A DNA stretch of 44,256 nt from Phytophthora quininea (lineage: Eukaryota > Oomycota > Peronosporomycetes > Peronosporales > Peronosporaceae): NCBI GenBank assembly GCA_011947345.1, contig JAAVTG010000801.1, positions 1 to 44,256 of the forward strand. The letters run 5' to 3'. Shown here piece after piece: positions 20,538 through 32,261 of this stretch (position 1 is its first letter; every line of letters starts with the position of its first letter). The notes under the pieces were generated by a model. That model saw only the letters and a program-made list of their open reading frames with translations. It did no database searches and was not told where the DNA came from. The translations under genes were made by a program, and so were the position numbers.

Positions 20538-21624
20538 CCACCCCCATCCCCAACCAGCTTGAACGAAATGCCACGTTTGGAGTGCACAGTTCCCACAGCG
20601 CTACCGCCTAACTAATGTTGCACCTTAAGCAAAGGGTAACTGGAGCGATGTCAGTTGGAGTGACTCGTCCAGCGATGCCGACGACATGGAAGATCTTGTC
20701 ATGTGTGTGTGGCTGCAGCTACCACGGCACTGGCTACGCGAGAAAACTACTATTGTCAACAACGGATTATCTGGAGCAAACACGTGGTGACTCTACGTCT
20801 GAAAGACACATTTGAAAGTAACTACAGGAAGTGAACTTGAAAAACGCTTCCAAGTGGTGGCAATATCACAGCTTCATAATTACTGTGTGGATCATCGGCA
20901 ATATACGAACCCAAAACGATGTATCGTGCAGACTGTCTACAATGCTGGATACGTCCCAACCGCCGTCAATTAGCGTACAGGGGGTCTCCATTCTTCGTGA
21001 CAGTATGGTCGAATTCATTGCTGATTCGGGATTGAGTAGACCTCATCGCAACCTTGCTCGCAGGAAGAACCGTTCCACAGTATCACTGCAACGGCTGTGC
21101 GTATTGATGCACATCGTAACTAAAAAATGGTAGCATGACATTGATCACAGTGTGCTCGGCAGAAGACAAATGTAATTTGACCTTAGTGTCGGTCGAACAA
21201 AGCACTTATAAAAACAATACAACAATTTTGCGTAACATCAGCAAACAACTTTAATTTGACACCGACAGTTTAAAGGTTTTCTGCTAACTCATCTCTCTTC
21301 GCCTTCAAGATACGAATTTCCATGCGCACGAACTTAGGCCAAGCCATTGATAGCATCACCTAGTTCCGACCACTCGCGCTTTGCTGAACTACGTTGCAAG
21401 TCCGGTGACGACGTAGCACCGACTTGCGTTTCGTTGGCTCTTGTTTGCTATTTCTTTGGGTAAGCTTCTCTCAACTGTCGCAATCAAGCCAGGACGGGTA
21501 CTGAGACACAGGAGCAAGTACAAGCAGTCCAAATGGCCGTGGCAATATTCATGGAAATCCGGGCTATGAAAGCCAGATTTCCGAATCATCTTGGCTGGCG
21601 TGCTGCGATCCGCCAAAGATTCTT

Positions 21625-22748
21625 TCAGAGCTGTTTCAACTTGTCAGCATCATGGGGCACGATAATTGAGGGGTCGACTCCTGACGTCGCCAAAACAGGA
21701 TGCACCTCTTTAAATGCCAGAGTTCCAAAAGCAACATTGCTGCTGTCTTTGAATGCATTTTCAACCCCCCGAAATTCTTGATCCTTCGATCTTGGAGCAT
21801 CCAGATCGGACCGTGTGGGTATATCTCCGAGAGAATCTAAACGCCCCGCAAAGTTATCGGAAATATGAGATTCAATAGCCAAAACGAACACTTTTTTTTG
21901 TCGGATCCTTGCAAGCTTTTCTTAGGCTCGAAGAGTTCGCGGTACATGATGACATTCACTTCGTGTTGAGTGATCAGCTCCATCATTTCCTGCTTGTTTT
22001 TATTCTTGTAGCGCGATTAAGCCCAGGCGAGTGCATATAGTGCGTAATTCTTTGTACGAGAACTCAGGGAGCCACCGTCCTTGGATCTGAATCTGAATCG
22101 ACAAGGTTTCCCTATCGTGACCGCTTTTAACACTTTGAGTATCACTACTGCGTTGAATGTCAGCGGCTTTTTTAATTTTGTTTGCCATTCTCTGAGAAAG
22201 CAGTAACATCTTCCAGGGTGAGGGATTGGAAGCACGTGTGGTGGTGGTATCAACGGCGGGCCTGCGGATGACGGGTATCTGGATGGTGAAGGCGCGAACA
22301 GCGGGCCCTTCGACAGTGGCTGGTTGGTCGGCTCTCCAGGGGCGGCTGACGGCTGGACGGTGGAGACCTGGGCGTGGGTATCGACCGAGTGCAGTCTTGG
22401 ACGATCAACAGTGATATCGTTGTTTGCGCGGCCAACGAACACTTTATCTTCGGAGTGTTGCCCGGAATGTTGACAAGCTGATTCGTATCGAGTTGGCTCG
22501 GCAGACATGCTGAACGGAGAGCAGCTTACGTCCCCACCTGGATAGACCTCGGTTTGTGCTAATGGACGGAATGTACACGGGTCGGACGCCGCTTCTTGGG
22601 GAAAGGAGCTGGTGTCGGTGCTGAAAGACCGGTCGGACTCCGCGACAGGAGATCCCTCTCTCGACAAGCCACGGCGCCGCATTGGCCAGGAAGCAGAAAA
22701 ATCACGATCTGACGCAAATCTGGACAACACTACCTGGACGCGACCCAA
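21625..22748 (-). pseudogene. Decayed charged protein with SAP-like segment, unrecognised
   Basis: The longest frame (22748-22017, 243 residues) is Ser/Pro-rich (PSPSRYPSSAGPPLIPPPHV) and probably drifts out of the true frame near 22210. There another frame gives MANKIKKAADIQRSS and YKELRTICTRLGL, and after a further shift at about 22013 RYKNKNKQEMMELITQHE. That pair resembles a SAP-like helix-turn-helix (LRxxCxxLGL...KxEMxxLI). The last frame (21891-21625) has FRGVENAFKDSSNVAFGTLA. It lies wholly inside the inverted-repeat-bounded segment. I do not know its function; proteins with SAP-like domains are common passengers in transposons. Confidence 0.35.
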
Positions 22749-22826
22749 CCCCCTCGATGTTGTGCGTTCGGCCCCCTACGGCTAATAGCCCTAACCGTAT
22801 TTCACGAAAAGTCAGATGAGACGGAT

Positions 22827-22880
22827 GCGCACAACCGGCCCTACGGACCTACCGCACTACCGCTCCGTTAAGAAAGGCTC
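22827..22880 (-). repeat. Right inverted repeat of candidate element
   Basis: GCGCACAACCGG, then CTACCGCACTACCGCTCCGT, then TAAGAAAGG; reverse complement of 20494-20537 apart from a CGTAGGG-type insertion and a few substitutions. Confidence 0.75.
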
Positions 22881-24123
22881 TCAAGAAGCACAGTTGCCGC
22901 CCAATAATCAGGTGGCTCTTGGGTGAACATCCCAACCATATATTCCTTGAGTGGATATTTCTTTGACTAAGATTCCCTTCGGTATGGAGATTTCTTTAAT
23001 GGAAGTTTTTACAACATGGATCTCTTCGATGGAAATCCTGCCTTAGCGAAAATTTGCATTCACTATGAATCCAGTGGTTTGTACCCAGAATGTTTACGCG
23101 ACAGATGTTTTGAAGAGCGGCGAACCCACGATAAGTGGCCGTCATCAAGTCAAGCATACTAAGATCAAGACTAATTCGTATACTAATGATTGCGCCTAAG
23201 ATCTGCGGAAGAGCTGGCTATAAGAGATATCAATCAGAGAGTTCTTTTGCCCTGTACTGCACAAGCGCCAGTTGGTGCTCTATGCGTGTTAGTGCTAAGG
23301 TGACCTGCTGCTCCCCACCTGTTTGTAAAGTTCAATTGGGAGGGAGTCTAGGCGCCCCGACAATTTCGTTTACTAGTTGGGCATCTGTCTTGCAGGCCAA
23401 CTCATTTTATATTAAAACTACGCTCAAGCAGCTGGATAGCAGTCGCCGCTTGAGTTTGCTTTGAGACTGCGTCTTACAACGTTCTGTATTGGAATTGGAC
23501 TTGCTGATCTGTGTGTTCCTTCGACTGAAGGTGGTGCGCGTTCGTTGAACCAAGTCCAAGACTTTCCAGGTGTCTTGGGCGTGGATCGAACCTGGTGTGA
23601 CCCCCCTCCGGCCAAGTATCTATAAGAATAAGTGTCGGTTGTATATTTGCGTAAGGATCTCTCTGTATTGATTATCTGTGATTGCTAGTTCTTCTTGAAC
23701 TTGCAATCTAAGAACCCTGTCTCTTCAACTGCCACCCAAGAAGTATGGGCTGGATGGGGAAACGAATTGTGGGTAAACTAATCCATCTCACACTCTCTTG
23801 TGTCCTTGACGGTGAAAGGCTATCTGGTATATAAAACGCGAAATCCAAGAAACAAACCTATAGGGATTCACGAGGTGCACACGCCAACCCTTCAACGTCT
23901 GTTCTGAGAACCGCCGGTGTAGGAGTACACAACCAATTTCGGTTCATCAGATTGTGGTCACGTCGTACGGCTCGCGCTGTACGACAAAACACTACCCAGC
24001 AACCTCCTGGACGGGAAACATTACTAAAGCTCCGCCTCAGGAAAATGAATTTGTTGGAGACGAGATGGTAGCCTAAACCTCAGCATTTTTCAAATCCTAG
24101 CATGTGAGCATAATAAGGGGGAA
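22881..24123. other. Non-coding spacer with degenerate repeats and a hairpin
   Basis: At 22950-23045 a loosely periodic T-rich sequence repeats the theme GATTTCTTT...ATGGA about every 28-33 bases. From 23820 a TATATAAAACGC box and a hairpin (23962-23985) precede the Gag-like relic and may be its 5' region. No gene recognised; the frame 23135-23464 shows no motif. Confidence 0.35.
23962..23985. repeat. Hairpin upstream of the second Gag-like relic
   Basis: GTCGTAC (23962-23968) and GTACGAC (23979-23985) form a perfect 7-bp stem with a 10-base GC-rich loop. It resembles in size and shape the hairpin at the end of the first DIRS-like element. Confidence 0.6.
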
Positions 24124-26240
24124 TTGGGGGCAGAAATGCAAGTTGAGCGGCTAGAAAAGACCTTGAGTGGCCATCCAATAGTGCCAGTTCGCGATTTTCC
24201 CCCAGAGCCAAGTAAGCACAAACTACCCTTCTTTTGTGCTACATCGCTCCAATGTCGACTCCTACACCATCTTCCAGCTCGCCATCAGTCCCAGATGAGT
24301 CATCTTCGCTCTGCGGTCCCAGTCAGCACCGCGCCGCCGCCAGCGACCGTTGACCCGTCTGACGGGGTCTGTCCTTGGAGAAATGGCGCTTCCTCGCCAA
24401 TCGCGGCGTCGCTACATCTGATGAACACCGAATTGGCCAACGATGTCGTCATCGTGGATGATAACAGTACCAAAAACAATCTAGCAGCATCCCCTAGCGG
24501 ACCAGCGACGTCAAAGCGTTCAAGCGCTTGCATCCGTGGCAAGAAGGCTGCACGGGGGTGGCCCGCAGGTCAAAGCGCGTGGGGCCCGACGCTGGTCGAG
24601 CTGAGACACGAAGTCTGCTCGCAATAGAGACGCGCAACGTCGACAACACTACTGTAGCACGCCGCTGCCGGGAATCAGCCTCAACCCGGCACCCCTACTG
24701 CCCACCATGGTGCAGTCCGCTCTCAACCGCGAATGCGCCGTCGCAGGCAAACTTAGGCGTTAGTGCGCTACCATCCACCCGACCGGCGTCACCTTTGCGC
24801 CACGACGCGCCTGCAACGCTTCAGATCCCTACTGTTCAGCCGGCGCAATGCATTGCCGGGCCGCCGTACGCTTCTGTCGCCTCTATTCTCTCGACAGCGG
24901 TCGTATTATTCTCAATCGATCCACCAGTGTCCGATGAAGCGGCGCAACCCAGCCGTCTTCGACCTTGGTGCATTCGCACGGTCTTTTCCATCCAGTGCTC
25001 CGCCTCCGGCATCTCCAGATCAACTTGTGTCGCTGTCCGCTAAGATTGACAGGCTGTGTGCAGTCTTTGCTGACCGGAAGTGTGACGTACACCGCGGCCA
25101 GCCCACTGTTCCTCACCACGAAACCAACCCACCGCAGGCGGAGGCACTGGCAAACGTCGCGCTCGATGTTGTCGCCCGGCATCCTTTGCTTTTCTCTTGG
25201 ACGTTGCCCCGCCGGGCAATCCTGCAGATCTTCTTCTATCTGCTGCATTCTGTGAGCTACGCTGTGATAGCTTTCAGGCGCCACGCACACGTGTGAGAGG
25301 TGATTACTATCCTCACCTGGCCCATCAGCTCGCTGCTCGTTGTCTCTTCAAGGACATCACCACCGTCGAAGGTACTTGGCTCTTTTTGATGTCGTTTGTG
25401 TTACATATCCGAGAGCTCGACTGCGTGTGTTTCGAGGCGCCTCCGGCGGTTCTTTTGTCGCTGTATAGTGTACAGCTGGATTCATGTGGACTGACGATTC
25501 TGCAATATCCCCTCCCCCAATCCGAACTAGAACATCTCCGATGGTGGGTCGACCTACGCCAATTCTTGTGCAGACGGGGCCGACGCTGCGCTGCCAGAAT
25601 CAACGGGCCAACGCGTCAGCTGCAATAACTTGCTTGTTGGTGTCAACGGCCTGACATTATTTGGCGACGCGTTGTGGTACGACCACGTTCAGCGCTTATC
25701 CTCGCGCCTCAAACTCTTCGTCGCTGCAAATGCCGAGCGCGACAACGACATGCCCGATCGTTTTCGTCTGGCGTTGATGTATGTCAATCGGTTCCTTGCT
25801 GGCCTATCTCATGACGAATTCTCGTATTGGTGGCACAGTTACTGCGACGCGGCTCGAACGATCGACTATCACAGTGCAGATTGACAGGCGGCGCTCAGTG
25901 GACCCGTCCTGCGCCTCGCCAGAGAGCGATCGAGGGAGATCTGCAGCAACATCGGAACCTCGTCGTCTCAGTAGCGCCTACCGCCGCCTCGGCCACGCCG
26001 CCAGCCTTCTTCAAGGGTGACGTCATGCCCGAAAACATTCGGCAGCAGATCCCGCGCGACCGTGATGGCCATGAGCCGTGACTCAAGTACCTAGCGGGTA
26101 GAATGTGGTACGGCGGCACCGCCGAACGCTGTGTACAACACCGCTGCACCGACCACTGGCCCGACTGCCTTCCCCACGACGTCCAAGCGTTCATTGACCG
26201 AAATTTCGCCATCCCCTACCCTAGATGTCGGGACCAGGTG
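24124..26240 (+). pseudogene. Second DIRS-type Gag-like protein, degenerate, no pol following
   Basis: GC-rich, protein-like sequence runs about 2.1 kb through changing plus frames: 24124-24627, 24763-25200 (DQLVSLSAKIDRLCAVFADR), 25197-25628 (LAARCLFKDITTVEGTWLFL), 25630-25884 (LFVAANAERDNDMPDRFRLA, then LMYVNRFLAGLSHDEFSYWW) and 25827-26240. The last has PENIRQQIPRDRDGHEP, a stop at 26079-26081, then LKYLAGRMWYGGTAERCVQH and DHWPDCLPHDVQAFIDRNF. The Cys/His tail parallels the finger in the first element's Gag-like protein, and the stop falls where its first ligand cysteine is expected. Length matches the first copy. No RT or recombinase follows, so it is a truncated relic on the opposite strand. 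Confidence 0.5.
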
Positions 26241-27270
26241 TGAGGAGGCAGAGGAGTTGCCCATCCATCGATTCTTCGGTTCAACAACAGCACCATTGTA
26301 AATACATTACCTTGGTTCTGGAAACGAACATGCTTTCGTCAGCGGTGCCCGTGGCTGAAACTGGGCGCCCCACAGCTGTGCGGCGGACACGTGGCCGCTC
26401 TATGGCGCTCCTGCTGAGTCATCCCAAGGCACTCATCTAGGCGCACCATCCGAATCACCCCACGAAACCCCGCCCGCCTGTGCACCCGTATCGCCCCATG
26501 GCGCTCCAACTCCAACGCGCCACTTGCGGCGGGTCGGCGTCTTCGGGGCGGCTGTAGACCCGCTAGCACGGTCACGCCGAGACGTGCACCGCCAAATGCT
26601 CGTGCCGCTCACACACTCATGGCGAATGCGGCAGCCCGCGACGCACTGGGAAACATATCCGACTCGACCGGATTGATTGTAAATTGCAGTAAGTGGGGCT
26701 CTCTCTGACAGTTCCCACGCCGTTGATTGTTCATGGAACTATTTCGCCCAACACAACACTGCAACATATGCTATCGGAATTCGTACGGTTAACAGGAATA
26801 AGCCTCCTGCGCCTCGCTGAATTCATGCGCGGGTAAACTGCGGATAATTATCGCCCAACCAACACATGATTCCAGCTGTGCTGCGTGACGCGTGGCACGG
26901 TTATCAGCACCCAAACGCCCTAATCGCCGTTCTTGGCCGGAGGTGCATGTGAGCCCTTTGGCGTCGTTGACAAAGTCTTCGGTAATCTTCACACAGCTGA
27001 TCGAGTAATTCACGACCCGTCGGCGCATCAGTTGGCGTTTGATAATCCCCGCGATCTCAATCGTTCGCTACGGGTGTCCACGAAATTGAGATTTACGAGA
27101 TGTGTTCTATGTGGGTTAGACTGGGTTTTACTACGCACTAGCTCTATCCGAGAGTCAAAGCCGAAACTATTCTTGCCCACCGTGTAACGTTGACGACTCA
27201 GACCCAGATATGCTGTCTGTCCCGTTTGTTATTGACCACGTTATTTTGGTGAGAAGAACTAGGCTTTCAT
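26241..27270. other. Unassigned spacer after the Gag-like relic
   Basis: The first 400 bases keep the GC-rich composition of the Gag relic but give no RT motif. The rest has short open frames on both strands (26789-27028 minus, 26933-27187 plus) without recognisable domains. Confidence 0.3.
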
Positions 27271-27531
27271 TATAAAAATACCCCACACAAAAACTGTAAA
27301 GCTGACACCATGGGTGCGCATGGTAGACGTGAAGTTAATAACTAAAAGGGACAGGTGCTCTTGCTTCTGGACAACGCATCGCCGAGCACATGTGGTGAAA
27401 ATGCTGTTCCCCATATCCAGCAGATGGACGTTGTTGTTACAGCTGCATTTATAGCTCGGTGTCAGTCCAAGCGGATCGATCAATACCTAACGAATTCATG
27501 TGTACAATATACCGCAACAGATTTTCTGTAG
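27271..27531 (+). pseudogene. pogo/Tigger-type (DDE_1) transposase fragment
   Basis: The plus frame from 27271 to the stop at 27529-27531 reads YKNTPHKNCKAD, REVNN, a stop (about 27346), then KGQVLLLLDNASPSTCGENA followed by VPHIQQMDVVVTAAFIARC and QSKRIDQYL. LLLLDNASPS is the second catalytic Asp motif of pogo-like DDE_1 transposases (usually followed by His), and the next stretch corresponds to the conserved LPPNTT...QPxDxGVI..FK region with some residues lost. Only about 85 codons remain, with one internal stop. The first Asp and the N-terminal CENP-B-like domain are not visible upstream. Assignment rests on this one motif pair. Confidence 0.55.
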
Positions 27532-28039
27532 TCAACAGCGGATTTGCTACGATGGCGACCATTCAGCGATAACCCATGCAAATAGGTACAACTACACGGT
27601 TGGTATTCTTCATACGGAAATAAGATTAAAAATGAACTATTATTTTAGTAATATACAGTAGCCAAGTAGTACTCAACTACTATAATCGCTATTTATTTTG
27701 CGTTACGGCCAAAGTCGCTGTACTAATAGTAGCTATTGTTCTGTCAAACGGTCTCAAAGTCGTAATGATCTACTATCTGATAAATGGATGACGTATTTCA
27801 CTATTGAACATCGCTTCTGGTTACATGGAACATAGAGCTGGCGGCGTGCGGCCTCATGCACCTGTTGAGGAAAGGGTTTGGCCATTCGGAGCGGCGTTGT
27901 GGTGAGGCACTTTTCCACAAATTTGAGTTACTGGGCCTAGTCTGCGCTTGGTTGCCGGATCTATGATGGATACATATTCGGGAGTTGGACCCAGGTACAA
28001 GCGACGCCGGAACGACAAATATGACGGACCAGACTGTTG
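27532..28039. other. AT-rich spacer
   Basis: No gene seen. 27640-27760 is rich in short TAGTA and TACTA motifs in both orientations, which may be the worn end of a small element. Confidence 0.3.
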
Positions 28040-28560
28040 ACGCGGCACACGAAGGAGGTGCAATATGCAGATCCAAGTGGGGAGATCCAAATCACCAACT
28101 GGGACCGGCCCAGATCTCCGCATGGGACCGTTTTAGACGTGGATCCGACCCACAAGGGGTACAACCAGGTGATACTATCTAGTGGAGGGTCTTTAGATCG
28201 TACAGATGATAGGTTTGGGGGTGGGATCCCCATGGATCCGCTTATTAATATAGAGCCTAATTTGCCTTGTACTACGCAAGTGCCCTTCCAATGCGCCGAA
28301 TGAGTGGGGAACGACATTGGGTCCCTTCTGCTAAGTGATTATCACCAGGATCAAGCAGCGCTGAAGTCATCCGGAACGTGTTTTGGCCGGATCCAACTGG
28401 GCCCCGCAGATCCAAGTGTGCAAGTGTGGATCCACTGGAGGTACTACATGGCCAGGACAACCGATCGACCCCCTCAAGATTACGCTAATGGAATCGTAAA
28501 GTAACAAAAAGAAAGCAAAAACACCCCCTCAAGGTAGCCCCTACCTGGATCCAGATCAAG
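28040..28560. repeat. GATCC-rich block
   Basis: Nine GATCC pentamers occur between about 28070 and 28555, several within a shared context (AGATCCAAGTG twice; GTGGATCC twice). No regular period is evident, so it is not a simple tandem satellite. Frames are open on both strands (118 residues on minus at 28317-27961, 88 on plus at 28037-28303), which probably reflects composition. It may be LTR or satellite-derived; not identified. Confidence 0.4.
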
Positions 28561-28700
28561 TCAAGCCAAGCGACCCGGGACAGGGTGAAGATTTCCACGC
28601 TGTCCCAACCTCTAAGTCTTACCTAGACAGTTCTTCTCGGTAGATTCAACATCTTCGCAGCACCCGAAGAGCATATCCAGCCCGCCGACGGGTACACAAG

Positions 28701-29189
28701 GTGAACACAACTTCAAAATCCCCACGGATATTGGAGTACCTCCCTCCGTTAGTCGGTGTCTGGGCTCAGCGGAAGCGGATTTTGGTAAATCCCGCTGCAC
28801 CACTGCATCAGAGAGGTATTCGTCACACAAACATCAGTTTGTCGATCTGGAGTGCGGGGGCCGACGGGCCCTCGAGTCTGACGGGCCCCAGAGAATGGTC
28901 ATTCGCCAATTTCCCATCCGCCCAAGACCTCTTTACCGCATCACTACTGCTCACCAAGACCGGCCCGTGCATCGATTGTGGCAGAGTTGTCCACCACATC
29001 TACAGCAAAGAACGGCATAATGCTGCGAATCTCTCCGAGCGGTTTTGTTGTCCCTTTGCTTGCAGTAGAAGAATTCCAGGAGACATAAACATTTGTCGTC
29101 GCCTAGAGACGATCATGGAGGTTTGGAATCGCTGGATTCGTCAACTCAACATTCGGATTCAATTCCGCTTGCCCAGACGTCTCAACTAA
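28701..29189 (+). CDS. Unrecognised 162-residue ORF
   Basis: The frame is open over 486 bases and is the longest in this part. It contains a possible metal-binding cluster in its centre (CIDCGRVVHHIY, then FCCPFACSRR) and a basic C-terminus (IQFRLPRRLN). I recognise no family. The start at 28701 is the first ATG; an overlapping minus frame (28830-28612) looks like a shadow. Given the surroundings it is more likely a remnant of a mobile element than a host gene. Confidence 0.3.
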   Translation: MNTTSKSPRILEYLPPLVGVWAQRKRILVNPAAPLHQRGIRHTNISLSIWSAGADGPSSLTGPREWSFANFPSAQDLFTASLLLTKTGPCIDCGRVVHHIYSKERHNAANLSERFCCPFACSRRIPGDINICRRLETIMEVWNRWIRQLNIRIQFRLPRRLN

Positions 29190-29786
29190 CGAGTCCTCTT
29201 CTGGTAGAGAGTCATAGTGGATTTAACGGATGCACCGCGCCATGTCGTGACGTCTTCAGTGCATCCCATGGCTGGTACAGCAGTCGACTCCTTCGGTGTT
29301 CCACTGGAAGTTTGGCACTATCGCAGCTGAAGAAGGCCAAGCCCTGGCGGATGGTAGCCGACTAGGCTCAGACGGGCACAATGCCTCAAACTTGCCATTT
29401 TAGCCAATTCCGATCGTTCTTCGCTATCTTCTCGAAAATGGCACTCGCAGGATGATAACGAAGAGTCTTCGCGGTCGCTAATAACTGCAACGTCGAAATC
29501 CCTACGGGTAAGTAACTTTCTCTTCAGTTTTTGCGACTTATCTTGACGAATTGATATGGCAATTCCGTAGAGCTATGCTTATTTGAATGAATGAAGGTAG
29601 CTGTCAATTTTACAGCAACTTTCAGCTCTTCAAGTGCTTGCAATTGACGTTCAATGAGTTTTGCCGCGACATAGCGAAATGCCTGTCAGAGCTTTTCAAT
29701 CCCCATTATTAAGACGACCAATAATGAAAAGCAGAGACTGTTGAAGATAGCGAAACACTAGGACTATTAGCACAAGGCCCAATTCG

Positions 29787-30322
29787 TTGTCCTATCGAAA
29801 GAAGAAGCACTTCGAACAAGATCTCGAAAGGAAGAGCTTGCGGCGCTTTGAACCCGAGAAGCATCTACCGGGATGTACATTGAGTTTTTATTTTTACCAA
29901 CATCTTTTCTACTGGCTAATGCACTATGTGATTACAGAAACTACTGGAAGGAACGAGGCAGCTGTGCTGTACTCTTTGTTGTCAACACAACCATGACCCA
30001 GAAAACCAGCAGCACTATCGAAAAGACTACACGACAAGATATCTGCACCCAGTGCGATGTCCCATTGTGCCGCACGCCTCGGTGGAATGGTGACCAGACC
30101 TGTTTTGGAGTTTTCCACGCGTTTGAACACCATCCGGATGCGTGCCAAGACCTGCAAGAGAAACAAACGCACATACGTCCGCCACCATCATCACGCAAAC
30201 GGTCATCAGTTGAGCCCAACGAACGACGTGTGACCCGACATGTCTTCAAATCGTGCCGCCGCTCTACCAGATTGACTATTGGTGGGTGCCTGAAACAACA
30301 GCGAACTTGCGCGCCACAGTAA
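29787..30322 (+). pseudogene. Transposase C-terminal fragment with zinc-ribbon-like motif (piggyBac type?)
   Basis: Within the 149-residue frame 29873-30322 the stretch DICTQCDVPLCRTPRWNGDQ followed by TCFGVFHAF fits a CxxC...C...C/H zinc-binding tail like that ending many piggyBac-type transposases. Just upstream, in a different frame, LFYWLMHYVITETTGRN could be the helix before that tail. Several frames are needed to connect them. There is no catalytic region visible here, so this would be only the 3' end of an element on plus, opposite to the larger relic at 15-18 kb. Assignment is tentative. Confidence 0.35.
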
Positions 30323-32261
30323 CACTAGCTGTAGCGATCAAAATTTTGCCATAGCACCTAGGGCGAAACGTCATTTCATCGGCAAGTTAGCTATCAAACT
30401 TTTGGTTCCTACTAACAACTCAGTAGGTCGCAAACGGAGCTCAGCTGTTGGTGCTGCATTAAATAGTGTCTCGTTGGCATGGTGGCCTACGTTATTTACG
30501 AGATTTAGCTGGGGGGCCATCACGATCGACGAACGAGAATTGGATCTTCGATTTGTCCTACCTAAAAAACTGATTGGGATTAAAGTGTGGGAGTTACGCG
30601 TACAACCCAGTCAAGAATGACTGATTGCCCACAGCGTTTTGGTAGCGCCCTAAACTCATCGGCCGGTACGTAGTTGCGAAATGCTTGAGTGACATGCATC
30701 GGCACAGGTAATAACAAAGTCGTACTGGCGTGTATACTAGCAGCGGCTGGCGGTGAAATGCGTATGTGAGAACCTTGTGCAGTGTCAGCAATGGTCAACT
30801 CCACGGTTGATATAGTTAAACGTAGCTCCAGCATATCTGCCGCAATACATCAGAGATGCTGTTTACTACCGGCAACACCTACTTTGGAGCCTTCTTCTCG
30901 AGGACGCTGCCTTCCTTTATGGGAACGGCGTGGACGAAGTAGGCGCTGCATTGTTGCTCAACTGCTGCAGTTCAAAGATGAGAAGTGGTGTCTTGGCTTC
31001 ACCCAACAGCTCACAGTCGGCAGTAAGCTGTCTATGCGACGAGAACTGGATGGATCTTGAGAGCTGACTTTAGATGCTAAAATGAGCTTGAAGCTGCAGT
31101 CGCTGGGTTTGAGGAGAACTAGTTTTGATCGAGCAGATGTTGGGGACAACGCTGCACACTAGGAGATCCCGCAACAATCGAATATGTGTGGCTGGATGTG
31201 GCGAAGCTTATAGTTGGCTGGCTGCAAAGTGACGTTAACAAGGCGGTAGTAGTGTAGTAGAGGCTTGTAGTATGCCTGTACCAGTGTCCGTACTTCAAAC
31301 GTGGCTCCCTTCTTTCCGTGTAGTCAGTGAATGGGGATGCAGACATGAAATGGCGGTGGCTTCGGCCGGCTGCCGCAAATCCTTTTAAATATAAAACCTG
31401 TTCTTCTCTGTGCCCGAAAGCGTTGCGTGAGTGCCGCTGTGAAGGCTGCCGTTTGCGGCATGTCGGAGACTGATTTCGTGCTGAGGCGGTTTGTTCTTGA
31501 CGTTGTGTTGAGTGCAGGAAGATTTAGAGTGAGCCAGGAGCGGTGGCAATGTTAGGGGAAGGACACAACCTTTCACGTAATATGAAATATGTCATATTTT
31601 AGCCAATAAGTGAACGACTTCAAAAGTCGTTCTTCTAAAAATATATATGCATTTGCCCTTGCTTTTCGTAGGAAGGCCTTCGCAAAACTTACAGTAATTT
31701 GTGCCGACGCGTTTGGCGCCTCAACAATTCGAGAGCAACTGATGGTTAGCAAACAGTTTGGTTTTAGCTGGACTTGGATACTTCGTCGCAGTTTCAACTG
31801 AACATTTATCATTCCCTGTTCTACTTCTCCTACTATGGCACCATTCAAGGACGAAGGGCGACGGAGCTGAGTCGAAAGCTGAAAGCGGTTGAAGACATTC
31901 TACAGTTTGATGAAAGTAAGTGGAAGTCCATTGCTGCGCGATATGGCACTGCGTTGACGCATTCACACGCCTCTCAAAGACTGACCTGGAAAGAGCTTAT
32001 GCCGATTGCCCGTTTGTCTTAGTAGCATTGAGCAACGCAATAACTTCGGTTCGACAAGCTACTCTACAATTTCCGTCTCAGGAAGACTGGCATCACCCAG
32101 ATTCGAGGTGGGATTGCTCCGCTGCTGCCGTAGCAAGGTTTCATAATAGTAAAATGCCGTGAGCATCATGTATTAACTGTTATCCTGTTCCGAGTGTCAC
32201 CACTGCCGACTATAATCCTAGTTGTTTGCTGGAGGCATCTTTTCGCCCGCCATTTTCACCA
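30323..32261. other. Unassigned sequence with short open frames
   Basis: A minus frame at 30834-30580 (VPMHVTQAFRNYVPADEFRA) extends without stop beyond 30580 towards 30400 and looks protein-like but is unrecognised. A plus frame near 31774-32022 has GRRATELSRKLKAVEDILQF and a KWKSIAARYGT stretch faintly like a Myb/SANT helix. I cannot name either. No RNA gene or clear repeat seen. Confidence 0.3.

Larger units (their letters stand above)
20494..22880. mobile_element. Candidate non-autonomous element bounded by inverted repeats
   Basis: Imperfect inverted repeats of about 44 and 54 bp (20494-20537 and 22827-22880) share GGTAGTGCGGTAG, a CTTTCTTAACG block and a terminal TTGTGCGC. Weak similarity continues inward (CGAAATGCCACG near 20570 against CGTGAAATACGG on the other strand near 22805). 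The 2.39 kb between them holds a decayed minus-strand ORF and no transposase. I found no target duplication, so this could be a non-autonomous transposon with long degenerate termini or two oppositely oriented copies of one repeat. Confidence 0.45.

Noticed and set aside
23570..23620. tRNA-like B-box (GGTTCGATCC on minus)
   Set aside because: No cloverleaf could be built around it: D-arm and acceptor pairing are lacking, so no tRNA or SINE call is made.
27961..28317. 118-residue minus ORF across the GATCC-rich block
   Set aside because: Both strands are open here owing to base composition; no recognisable domain.
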